In this document: piece by piece, positions 52,441-64,000 of the stretch
How the letters are laid out: every line of letters starts with the position of its first letter
Position numbering within the stretch: the first letter of the stretch is position 1
Source: Streptomyces albus subsp. albus
Lineage (GTDB): Bacteria; Actinomycetota; Actinomycetes; Streptomycetales; Streptomycetaceae
Reading direction: 5' to 3'
Length of the DNA: 64,000 bases
Assembly (NCBI RefSeq): GCF_000719865.1
Contig: NZ_JOID01000008.1
Coordinates: 124,001-188,000 of the forward strand
Notes under the pieces: generated by a model
Told to the model about the DNA's origin: nothing
Seen by the model: only the letters and a program-made list of their open reading frames with translations
The model's database searches: none
Program-made: the position numbers and the translations under genes

Positions 52441-52473
52441 TTGCTCTTGCACAATATTTATTCGCTTGAGCAA
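52441..52473. repeat. AT-rich inverted repeat upstream of the surface-protein gene
   Basis: TTGCTC (52441-52446) and GAGCAA (52468-52473) flank a 21-base AT-rich core (ACAATATTTATT), striking against the surrounding high GC. It lies about 150 bases upstream of the surface-protein ATG. Candidate regulator site and promoter. Confidence 0.45.
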
Positions 52474-52504
52474 CATCAAGAGCCGGGCCACGCCCGGACA
52501 GCAC

Positions 52505-52537
52505 GGAGCCCCGGCCGCTCACGGCGGCCGGGGCTCC
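52505..52537. terminator. hairpin after the DLW-39 gene
   Basis: GGAGCCCCGGCCG (52505-52517) pairs with CGGCCGGGGCTCC (52525-52537), a 13-bp perfect stem with 7-base loop, just beyond the DLW-39 stop. Confidence 0.75.
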
Positions 52538-52556
52538 TACAGGCTTGGCGTCGTTC

Positions 52557-52697
52557 TCACACACCGGAACCCGAACCCGCGGGCACGGAGTCGGTCGCCT
52601 CCGTCCACAGATCCTGCTCGGCGCGATCCGCCTGGATCTGGCGGTACACGAGGAGCCCGCCGATGGCGGCCAGTGCGACCAGGAGCAGCTTCTTCAC
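52557..52697 (-). CDS. DLW-39 family small protein
   Basis: 46-residue protein: hydrophobic N-terminal helix MKKLLLVALAAIGGLLVYRQIQ, then the family signature RAEQDLWTEATD with the DLW tripeptide, and a short tail. This actinobacterial micro-family is characteristically encoded beside the tRNA-Ile/DUF3566/gyrA locus, as here. GTG start with GAGGTAG upstream; a TATAGT -10-like hexamer lies at 52742-52747 on the same strand. Function unknown; membrane association likely. Confidence 0.85.
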   Translation of the reverse strand: MKKLLLVALAAIGGLLVYRQIQADRAEQDLWTEATDSVPAGSGSGV

Positions 52698-52822
52698 CGC
52701 GCTACCTCGTCCTTCTTGACGTAGGGGACCTCTGCCGCCCGACTATACACACCGGCCGATACCGATCGGTGACCTCCGGCGGACCCACCCCGGCCGCTCA
52801 ACGCGCCCTGGAGAGAAACGAG

Positions 52823-52853
52823 ATCGGCCCGGACGGGATCCGTCCGGGCCGAT
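52823..52853. terminator. hairpin after tRNA-Ile
   Basis: ATCGGCCCGGACGG (52823-52836) pairs with CCGTCCGGGCCGAT (52840-52853), a 14-bp perfect stem with a 3-base loop, immediately downstream of tRNA-Ile on the minus strand. Confidence 0.82.
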
Positions 52854-52862
52854 GCACAGGGG

Positions 52863-52936
52863 TGGGGCTAACAGGACTTGAACCTGTGGCCTCTTCCTTA
52901 TCAGGGAAGCGCTCTAACCGTCTGAGCTATAGCCCC
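52863..52936 (-). tRNA. tRNA-Ile (GAT)
   Basis: 74 nucleotides. Acceptor GGGGCTA/TAGCCCC, D arm AGCTCAGACGGTTAGAGC, anticodon stem CTTCC/GGAAG with loop CTGATAA giving GAT, and T arm ACAGGTTCAAGTCCTGT. Discriminator A; CCA not encoded. Downstream of gyrA-DUF3566, its conserved actinobacterial position. Confidence 0.95.
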
Positions 52937-52994
52937 GCGCTGCCCCTGAAGATTAGCGCACACCCGGCCCGGTCCCAAAATCGGTTCCGCAGGT

Positions 52995-53012
52995 GGTGGG
53001 GCGCGCCCCGCC
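52995..53012. terminator. possible hairpin after DUF3566 gene
   Basis: GGTGGGG (52995-53001) can pair with CCCCGCC (53006-53012), with one G-U pair and a CGCG loop, just past the DUF3566 stop. A short stem, so only a weak terminator candidate. Confidence 0.35.
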
Positions 53013-53017
53013 CGCCG

Positions 53018-53710
53018 CTACTCGTCCTCGGCCAGCGTCAGCTCGACACCGCCGACGAACCCGGCCGACAGGTTGTAGACGAAGGCGCCCAGCGTGGCCA
53101 GAGCCGTCGCCAGCACCACGTCGATCACCGCGATGACCGAGGTGAACATCAGCACCCTCGGCAGCGACAGGAACGACTCCAGATCGAAGCCGCCACCGCC
53201 GCCCTCGCCGGACTGCGTCGCCTGCCCGATCGTCGTGCCGACCGTGCTGAACACCCCCATGGCGTCCAGCACCATCCACAGCACCGCCACGGCGATGATC
53301 GTGCAGATCCCCAGCGCGATGGACAGCAGGAAGCCGACCTTCATCACCGACCACGGGTCCGCCTTGGCAACGCGCAGCCGCGCCTTGCGCGTCCGCGGCA
53401 CCGTACGGGCCCCCGCGCCGGTGCGCGGTCTGCGCACCGGCTGCCCCGGCGCCTGGGGCGGGACCGCGACGGGCGGCTGCCCCGCCTCGCCGGGGGACGC
53501 GTAGGCCTGCGGCGGGTGGTACGGCTCCGCCGGCTGCGGATAGGGCTGGCGCGTGTCCGTCACAGCGGCTGTTCCCCCTTGATACGTGCCTGCCGGATAC
53601 GAGTCGGCCTGCGCGGGGCCGCGGGCACCGCCCGTTCCGGTGGCTGCGGGGGGCATGTGTCGCCCCTCGGTCCCCGCGCCACCCGCGCCGGCGCCCGTGG
53701 CTCCACTCAC
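53018..53710 (-). CDS. DUF3566 membrane protein
   Basis: 230 residues. A long Pro/Gly-rich cytoplasmic N terminus (to about 105) and a basic region are followed by the DUF3566 domain KADPWSVMKVGFLLSIALGICTIIAVAVLWMVLDAMGVFSTVG and a second helix (about 185-215) with NLSAGFVGGVELTLAE. It is the conserved neighbour of gyrA in actinobacteria; function unknown. GTG at 53710 lies 3 bases after the gyrA stop, so it is in the gyrase transcript. Confidence 0.9.
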   Translation of the reverse strand: MSGATGAGAGGAGTEGRHMPPAATGTGGARGPAQADSYPAGTYQGGTAAVTDTRQPYPQPAEPYHPPQAYASPGEAGQPPVAVPPQAPGQPVRRPRTGAGARTVPRTRKARLRVAKADPWSVMKVGFLLSIALGICTIIAVAVLWMVLDAMGVFSTVGTTIGQATQSGEGGGGGFDLESFLSLPRVLMFTSVIAVIDVVLATALATLGAFVYNLSAGFVGGVELTLAEDE

Positions 53711-53713
53711 GGC

Positions 53714-56353
<2,640 letters not shown>

Positions 56354-56450
56354 GGCAGTTCAGAAGTCCTTTCGAGGTGCGGCGCGGGCGCACCGGCCCG
56401 GATGAGGGGCCGGTGCCGCGCCGGAGGCCGGAGGCGGATGCCGGGTTGCG

Positions 56451-58899
<2,449 letters not shown>

Positions 58900-59604
58900 T
58901 CAGCCGTAGGTGTCGCCCGGGCCTCTGCTGCCCGGTGCGCGCAGTGGACCGTAGCCCTGCCGGGGCCCGCCTCCCGGCCCCAGGACCTTGATCAGCCGGA
59001 CCGTCCCCCGGCCCAGGTCCCCATTGAGCCGGGCCACCAACTGGGGTGCCAGCAGACGAAGTTGAGTGGCCCACGCGGTCGAGTCGCAGCGCACCGTCAG
59101 CACCCGCGCCTCCTCGTCGTACCGCTCGGGCGCGCAGTGCTGCGCCACCTCCGGGCCGACCATCTGCGGCCAGCGGCCCATCACCCCGCCCACCGCCGCC
59201 GGAGCCTCCCAGCCGCGGTCGGTGATCAGGCGGTCGATGGCCGCGCCCAGTGGCAGCGGGTCCCGGCCGTCGGCACGCGCCCCCGAGCGCAGACCGCCGC
59301 GGCGGGCCTGCTTCTTCTGCTGGGCGGCCGCGCCCCGGGCCCGGGCCTGCTCCTTCGCGGCCCGCAGGGCGACGCGGGCCAGATCGACGCCGGAGGACGC
59401 CGGTTCCGCGGAGTGCTCCGGAGGCGTCCCGGCCGGCACCGGGCCTCGGGAGCCGGTTCCGGGACCGGAGGCAGAGGCGGAGGCGGACCCGGTGGCTCCG
59501 GTTCGCGGACCGGCCGCGGACGGCCCCGGCGCCCCGGTGCCGCCGCGCCGGCCCGTACCGCCCGTACCGCCCGGCCCCTCCGTACCGGGCAGCCGGCCCG
59601 TCAC
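58900..59604 (-). CDS. DUF721 (DciA-like) protein
   Basis: 234 residues. A Gly/Ala/Pro-rich N terminus and a basic segment ([21 protein letters not shown]) come before the DUF721 domain: [83 protein letters not shown] (about 125-210). DUF721 includes DciA, a bacterial helicase-loading factor, and this family lies between recF and gyrB in actinobacteria. GTG overlaps the recF stop (GTGA). DciA function is likely but not proven here. Confidence 0.88.
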   Translation of the reverse strand: MTGRLPGTEGPGGTGGTGRRGGTGAPGPSAAGPRTGATGSASASASGPGTGSRGPVPAGTPPEHSAEPASSGVDLARVALRAAKEQARARGAAAQQKKQARRGGLRSGARADGRDPLPLGAAIDRLITDRGWEAPAAVGGVMGRWPQMVGPEVAQHCAPERYDEEARVLTVRCDSTAWATQLRLLAPQLVARLNGDLGRGTVRLIKVLGPGGGPRQGYGPLRAPGSRGPGDTYG

Positions 59605-60791
59605 GGGGCCACCCGCTCGACCGTGCCGCCGGCCACCGCGTACCGGGCTCCCGCCAGCACACCCGGCACGTCCTCGGGCACCGCCGCCGTGACCAGCACC
59701 TGCTCCGCCGGGGCCACCAGTTCCGCGAGCCGGTCGCGGCGGCGGGCGTCCAGCTCCGCGAAGACGTCGTCGAGCACGAGCACCGGCTCACCGGCCCGCC
59801 GCCCGGCCCCGCCCTCCGGCGCGGACGGGATACCGGGCCCGGCAGGGCTCTCGGCGCGCAGCAGGTCGTACGAGGCCAGGCGCAGCGCGAGCGCGTACGA
59901 CCAGGACTCGCCGTGGCTCGCGTATCCCTTCGCCGGGAACCGGCCGAGCTTGAGCACCAGATCGTCCCGGTGCGGCCCGACCAGCGTCACCCCGCGCTCG
60001 ATCTCCTGCTTGCGGGCCTCCGAGAGCGCCGCCAGCAGCACGCCGTACAGCTCCTCGCGGTTGCCCGCCTCACCCAGCCGCTCGCCCGCCGACCCGCGGT
60101 ACTCCAGCACGAGCGGACCGCCGCCGGGCGCCAGTTGCTCGTACGCCTTGTCGGCGAGCGGCTGCAGCGCGGCGATCAGATCCAGCCGCTGGGCCAGCAA
60201 CTCCGCGCCGGCGCGCGCCAGATGCTGGTCCCAGACGTCCAGGGTGGACAGGTCCGCGCCGCGGCCGCCGTGGCGGCGGGCCATCGCGGCACTCTTGAGC
60301 AGGGTGTTCCGCTGCTTGAGCACCCGGTCGTAGTCGGACCGCACCCCCGCCATGCGCGGGGAGCGCGCGGTGATCAGCTCGTCCAGGAAACGCCGGCGCT
60401 CCCCGGGATCGCCCTTCACCAGGGCGAGGTCCTCCGGCGCGAACATCACGGTGCGGGTGATGCCGAGGACGTCACGCGGCCGCACCTGCGAGGAGCGGTT
60501 GATGCGGGCTCGGTTGGCCCGCCCCGGATTGAGCTCCAGCTCGACGAGCTGCTGCCGGTCCCCGCCGACCACGGCGGCCCGGATCACGGCCCGTTCGGCG
60601 CCCATCCGCACCAGCGGGGCGTCGGAGGAGACGCGGTGGCTGCCGAGGGTGGCGAGATAGCCGACGGCCTCCACCAGATTGGTCTTGCCCTGGCCGTTGG
60701 GGCCGACGAAGGCCGTGACGCCCGGGTCGAGGGGGACCTCGACCCGGACGTACGACCGGAAGTCGGCGAGCGACAGATGGGCTACGTGCAT
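59601..60791 (-). CDS. recF: DNA replication/repair protein RecF
   Basis: 396-residue SMC-like ATPase for gap repair through RecFOR. Walker A is [15 protein letters not shown] near residue 30; the start [16 protein letters not shown] is diagnostic; [26 protein letters not shown] follows; signature and Walker B are [19 protein letters not shown] near 325. ATG at 60791 lies 8 bases after the gnd stop with a poor ribosome site. Its stop overlaps DUF721. Confidence 0.95.
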   Translation of the reverse strand: MHVAHLSLADFRSYVRVEVPLDPGVTAFVGPNGQGKTNLVEAVGYLATLGSHRVSSDAPLVRMGAERAVIRAAVVGGDRQQLVELELNPGRANRARINRSSQVRPRDVLGITRTVMFAPEDLALVKGDPGERRRFLDELITARSPRMAGVRSDYDRVLKQRNTLLKSAAMARRHGGRGADLSTLDVWDQHLARAGAELLAQRLDLIAALQPLADKAYEQLAPGGGPLVLEYRGSAGERLGEAGNREELYGVLLAALSEARKQEIERGVTLVGPHRDDLVLKLGRFPAKGYASHGESWSYALALRLASYDLLRAESPAGPGIPSAPEGGAGRRAGEPVLVLDDVFAELDARRRDRLAELVAPAEQVLVTAAVPEDVPGVLAGARYAVAGGTVERVAP

Positions 60792-60799
60792 CGGGGCCG

Positions 60800-61735
60800 T
60801 CAGCCGCCCACCGGCGGTTCGACGTCCGCTCCCGGGGCGTCGGCGCCCTTCTCGTCCCCCGCGGAGGCCGTGACGGCGTGGCCGCCGAACTGGTTGCGCA
60901 GCGCGGCGATCATCTTCATGGCCGGGGAGTCGTCCTGGCGGGAGGAGAACCGGGCGAACAGCGATGCCGTGATCGCGGGGAGGGGCACCGCGTGGTCGAG
61001 TGCGGCCTCCACGGTCCAGCGGCCCTCGCCGGAGTCCTGGGCGTAGCCGCGCAGGGCGGTGAGGTGCTCGTCGTCGTCCAGGGCCCGGACGGCCAGGTCC
61101 AGCAGCCAGGAGCGGATGACCGTGCCCTCCTGCCAGCTGCGGAAGACCTCGCGCACGTCGGTGACCGAGTCGACGGCCTCCAGCAGCTCCCAGCCCTCGG
61201 CGAAGGCCTGCATCATGGCGTACTCGATGCCGTTGTGGACCATCTTGGCGAAGTGCCCGGCGCCGACCTTGCCCGCGTGGACGGAGCCGAACTCGCCCTC
61301 GGGCTTGAGGGCGTCGAAGACCGGCTGGACCTTGGCCACGTCCGCGGCGTCACCGCCGTACATGATCGCGTAGCCGTTCTCCAGGCCCCAGACACCGCCG
61401 GAGACGCCGCAGTCGACGAAGCCGATGCCCTTGGCGGCGAGCTCCCGGGCGTGCTTCTCGTCGTCTGTCCAGCGGGAGTTGCCGCCGTCGACCACCACGT
61501 CCCCGGGGGAGAGCAGTTCGCCGAGGGCGTCGATGGTCGACTGGGTCGCCGCACCGGCCGGGACCATGATCCAGACGACGCGGGGACCCGTGAGCCGGCC
61601 CACCAGCTCCTCCAGGCTGTGGACATCGGCGAGATCCGGATTGTGGTCGAATCCGATGACGGTGTGGCCTGCGCGGCGGATGCGCTCGCGCATGTTGCCG
61701 CCCATCTTGCCGAGACCGACGAGACCGAGCTCCAT
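60800..61735 (-). CDS. gnd: 6-phosphogluconate dehydrogenase, decarboxylating (short type)
   Basis: 311-residue enzyme giving ribulose-5-phosphate. N-terminal [12 protein letters not shown]ossmann motif, [12 protein letters not shown] (catalytic loop), [21 protein letters not shown], and [24 protein letters not shown]. The length matches the short, often NAD-dependent Gnd group rather than the 470-residue enzyme. It lies between dnaN and recF, a conserved streptomycete insertion in this block. GAGGG precedes the ATG. Confidence 0.93.
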   Translation of the reverse strand: MELGLVGLGKMGGNMRERIRRAGHTVIGFDHNPDLADVHSLEELVGRLTGPRVVWIMVPAGAATQSTIDALGELLSPGDVVVDGGNSRWTDDEKHARELAAKGIGFVDCGVSGGVWGLENGYAIMYGGDAADVAKVQPVFDALKPEGEFGSVHAGKVGAGHFAKMVHNGIEYAMMQAFAEGWELLEAVDSVTDVREVFRSWQEGTVIRSWLLDLAVRALDDDEHLTALRGYAQDSGEGRWTVEAALDHAVPLPAITASLFARFSSRQDDSPAMKMIAALRNQFGGHAVTASAGDEKGADAPGADVEPPVGG

Positions 61736-61916
61736 CAGTGACCCTCTTCGACGTAGTCGTTGCGATTGGTACCCGGCCGAGCCTACGCCCGGGCACCCGC
61801 CGCTCACCTGTGGGCTTCCGGTGCTCAGACGCACGTCGGAGGGGGCGGCGGGGACAAAACGCCGGGCCCGGCGCGGTGGCCCGCGGGGGCGCCGGCTCCG
61901 GCCGGGTACCCGCCGC

Positions 61917-63047
61917 TCAGCCGCTCAGTCGCACCGGCATGATCAGGTACTTGTAGGCGTCGTCCGCTTCCGCGTCCACGGCGGGCCTGCCGCTCAGCAG
62001 GGCGGGCTTCGTGGAGGTGGTGAAGGACAGCTGGGCCACCGGGGAGTCGATGGCGCTCAGGCCCTCCAGGAGGAAGCCCGGGTTGAAGGCGATGGAGATG
62101 TCGTCCCCGTCCAGCTGGGCGTCGACCCTTTCCACAGCCTGTGCGTCGTCGCTGGACCCCGCCTCCAGGATCAGGACGCCCTGCTCGAAGCTGAGACGCA
62201 CCGGGGTGTTCCGCTCCGCGACCAGCGCCACCCGCTTCACCGCGTCCACGAACGGAGCGGTCTCGATCACGGCGACGGAGTTGAACTCGGTCGGGAAGAG
62301 CGTGCGGTACTTCGGCAGATCGCCCTCGAGAAGGCGGGTGGTGGTGCGGCGGCCGGCCCCCTCGAAGCCGATCAGGCCCTCGCCCTTGCCGGAGCCCGCC
62401 AGCGCGATGCTCACGGTGTCACCGCTGGTGAGCGACTTGGCCGTGTCGAGCAGCGTCTTGGCGGGCACCAGGGCGACGGCGGAGAGGTCGGGGACCTCCG
62501 GCTTCCACAGGAACTCGCGGACCGCGAAGCGGTAGCGGTCGGTGGCGGCCAGCGTGACCGTGTCGCCCTCGATCTCGATCCGGACGCCGGTGAGTACCGG
62601 GAGGGTGTCGTCCCGGCCGGCGGCGATGGCGACCTGAGCGGCGGCCGCGGCGAAGACCTCGCCGGGGACCGTGCCGGTCGCGGAGGGCATGTCGGGCAGC
62701 GCCGGGTACTCCTCCACAGGGAGGGTGTGGAGGGTGAAGCGGGAGGAGCCGCAGACCACGGTCACCCGCACACCGTCCGTGGAGATCTCCACGGGGCGGT
62801 TCGGCAGGGCGCGGCAGATGTCGGCGAGCAGCCGGCCGGACACCAGGACCGTGCCGCCCTCCTCGACGTCCGCCTCCACCGAGACCCGGGCCGAGACCTC
62901 GTAGTCGAAGCCCGACAGGCTCAGGGAACCGTCCTCGGCCTTCAGCAGCAGGCCCGCGAGGACGGGCACCGGCGGACGGGCCGGGAGGCTGCGGGCCGCC
63001 CAGGCCACCGCCTCCGCGAGTACATCGCGCTCCACCCGGATCTTCAC
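61917..63047 (-). CDS. dnaN: DNA polymerase III sliding clamp, beta subunit
   Basis: 376-residue beta clamp of three repeated domains. VKIRVERDVLAEAVAWAARSLPARPPVPVLAGLLL starts domain I; LTGVRIEIEGDTVTLAATDRYRFAVREF opens domain II; the C-terminal YKYLIMPVRLSG is typical. GTG at 63047 with GAGG about 10 bases upstream. The promoter must lie inside the oriC region on its right. 181 bases separate it from gnd. Confidence 0.96.
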   Translation of the reverse strand: MKIRVERDVLAEAVAWAARSLPARPPVPVLAGLLLKAEDGSLSLSGFDYEVSARVSVEADVEEGGTVLVSGRLLADICRALPNRPVEISTDGVRVTVVCGSSRFTLHTLPVEEYPALPDMPSATGTVPGEVFAAAAAQVAIAAGRDDTLPVLTGVRIEIEGDTVTLAATDRYRFAVREFLWKPEVPDLSAVALVPAKTLLDTAKSLTSGDTVSIALAGSGKGEGLIGFEGAGRRTTTRLLEGDLPKYRTLFPTEFNSVAVIETAPFVDAVKRVALVAERNTPVRLSFEQGVLILEAGSSDDAQAVERVDAQLDGDDISIAFNPGFLLEGLSAIDSPVAQLSFTTSTKPALLSGRPAVDAEADDAYKYLIMPVRLSG

Positions 63048-63873
63048 CGTAAGCCGCCTCCTGCTGTTGCTGGCTCGCCCTGCTGGCCTTCGTCGTCGGC
63101 TGTGTGCCGCCGGACCAGTCTGACGCACACCACGGACAGTCGGTGCGCTCCGGGGTCAAGTCGGGCCGGGAGGCGTGGCGCGGCCCGAGGGCGAGTTGTG
63201 CACAGGCCCCACTTCGAAACGGATTTCCCCCTGTAACTACGTGGTCGTAGTAGTAGGGCCTGTGGATACCGTGGATAACCCGCTTCTCGCAGCTCAGAGG
63301 CTGTTTTTTGTCCACTGGCCCTGTGGGCGGGACCGGTGGACAACTCACCGGTCCTGTGGACGCGGAAGAGTTGTGCACACGCCGTACACAGGGAAGGGCG
63401 GGTTCTCCCCAGCGGCGTCCCCAGTTTTACCCAGGTTCTGCACAGCCCAATCCGGCGCGTTGATGTGATGCAGTTCACTCTTGGTGGTGAAGAGGGGTGT
63501 TGTGTTGCCGAACAGTGGACAACGGTGTGGAAAGGCTGTGCACAACAGGCCCTTGCCTGTGGGCGGACGGTGGACAACCGGACCGCGGCGCCCGGGCCGG
63601 GCCGTTCCTCCACAGTCTGTGGAGACTGGATAACCACAAGCCCACAGGCCGTTGACCTCCCGGTGCGTCTCCCAGCGAGGGCTGCCTGTGGACAGAATCT
63701 GGACAACTTCCCTCTCCCCAGGGTGTGGACGGCTCATTTGCCCGTCCGTTGTGGAGAACTGCCCTGTCACGGCTGGTATTCGAACAGCGCAGGGGCGCGC
63801 AGAGCACGGTCACCGGCCGCGCGCGCGGCGCACGCGCGGCCCGTGGGCGACGGAAAGGGGCGCGGAACGCGGA
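63048..63873. other. oriC: chromosomal origin of replication oriC
   Basis: About 830 gene-free bases between dnaA and dnaN, dense in DnaA boxes on both strands. Clear ones: TTGTGCACA 63196 and 63371, TTGTCCACT 63308, GGTGGACAA 63335 and 63569, AGTGGACAA 63514, TGTGCACAA 63537; variants include TGTGGATAC 63261, CGTGGATAA 63270, TGTGGACGC 63355 and TGTGGACAG 63687. The boxes fall into two groups, about 63190-63380 and 63510-63740, separated by a sparse stretch. The dnaA-oriC-dnaN order is the Streptomyces arrangement. Confidence 0.95.
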
Positions 63874-63909
63874 AGGCGTTCCCCGGGAGCACGGCTCCGG
63901 GGAACGCCT
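63874..63909. terminator. hairpin after dnaA
   Basis: AGGCGTTCCCC (63874-63884) pairs with GGGGAACGCCT (63899-63909); an inner GGAGC/GCTCC stem with one bulged G continues it. It lies 37 bases past the dnaA stop and isolates oriC from dnaA transcription. Confidence 0.8.
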
Positions 63910-63945
63910 CTCGTACCGCCGCGGCGGCGCCGGCCGCGCGCCGCG

Positions 63946-64000
63946 TCAGCTGTTCTTGATGCGGTTGGTGAGTTCCGTCACCTGGTTGTAGATCGAGCGC
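63946..64000 (-). CDS. dnaA: chromosomal replication initiator DnaA (3' end only)
   Basis: The last 17 codons are present, reading RSIYNQVTELTNRIKNS followed by TGA. This is the typical C-terminal end of Streptomyces DnaA, after the DNA-binding domain IV. The rest lies beyond the window. Position next to oriC and dnaN supports the call. Confidence 0.93.
   Translation of the reverse strand, partial: RSIYNQVTELTNRIKNS

Noticed and set aside
52761..52770. ACCGATCGGT as a further PaaR operator
   Set aside because: It is a 10-base palindrome lacking the four central bases; its half-site spacing differs from the three 14-base sites.

Overview
The window is a very GC-rich, densely packed chromosomal segment of a Streptomyces-type actinomycete. 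It runs leftwards from the chromosomal replication origin. The right end carries the last 17 codons of dnaA, an origin rich in DnaA boxes, and dnaN-gnd-recF-DUF721-gyrB-gyrA-DUF3566 followed by tRNA-Ile, all on the minus strand. This order, crgA, the class E sortase pair, many GTG starts and frequent GTGA/ATGA stop-start overlaps all point to Streptomyces or a close relative. No mobile element, CRISPR array or phage gene was recognised.

Layout. (1) 1-15.6 kb is catabolic: a 2-oxoacid dehydrogenase E1 pair with a divergent Lrp/AsnC regulator (bkd-like), then a phenylacetate degradation set split in two. One half is paaR-like tetR plus paaH-like 3-hydroxyacyl-CoA dehydrogenase, divergent from paaN. 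The other half is paaABCDE. Between them lie a PfkB sugar kinase, a GH4 glycosidase, a SPOUT RNA methyltransferase and a coupled HTTM/DUF5819 membrane pair. One palindrome, ACCGA-N4-TCGGT, lies in front of both paa halves and also between the E1-alpha gene and the Lrp gene. This suggests one TetR regulon over all three. (2) 15.8-21.4 kb has a J-domain-like protein, a DUF2252 protein and a two-component system whose kinase carries an extra C-terminal membrane-anchored domain. (3) 21.6-27.1 kb is an arsenic resistance and methylation cluster: arsM, arsD, arsA, arsC, arsR, acr3 and a DUF2180 zinc-ribbon protein. (4) 27.2-31.9 kb holds a SHOCT protein, RNase J, and a MerR regulator divergent from a SulP transporter, with a recognisable 19-bp-spacer MerR promoter. 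(5) 32.1-45.2 kb holds tRNA-Leu, then the cell-wall and signalling operon fhaA-fhaB-pstP-rodA/ftsW-pbpA-pknB, two class E sortases, pabA-like glutamine amidotransferase, DUF881 and crgA. (6) 45.5-52.7 kb holds rhomboid, cyclophilin, DUF5324, tRNA-Ala, an HTH protein, a Ser/Thr kinase, a surface protein and a 46-residue DLW-39 peptide. (7) 52.8-64 kb is the tRNA-Ile/gyrase/replication block.

How the genes work together: the right half couples replication (dnaA, oriC, dnaN, recF, gyrase) with envelope growth and division control (PknB/PstP/Fha, RodA/FtsW-PBP, CrgA, sortases). The left half is accessory catabolism and metalloid resistance. DnaA-box-like sites also occur away from oriC, most clearly just downstream of crgA. 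The features most worth a second look are the shared PaaR-type operator at the bkd-like promoter, the non-oriC DnaA boxes, the kinase with the C-terminal domain, and several inverted or tandem repeats in promoter regions.
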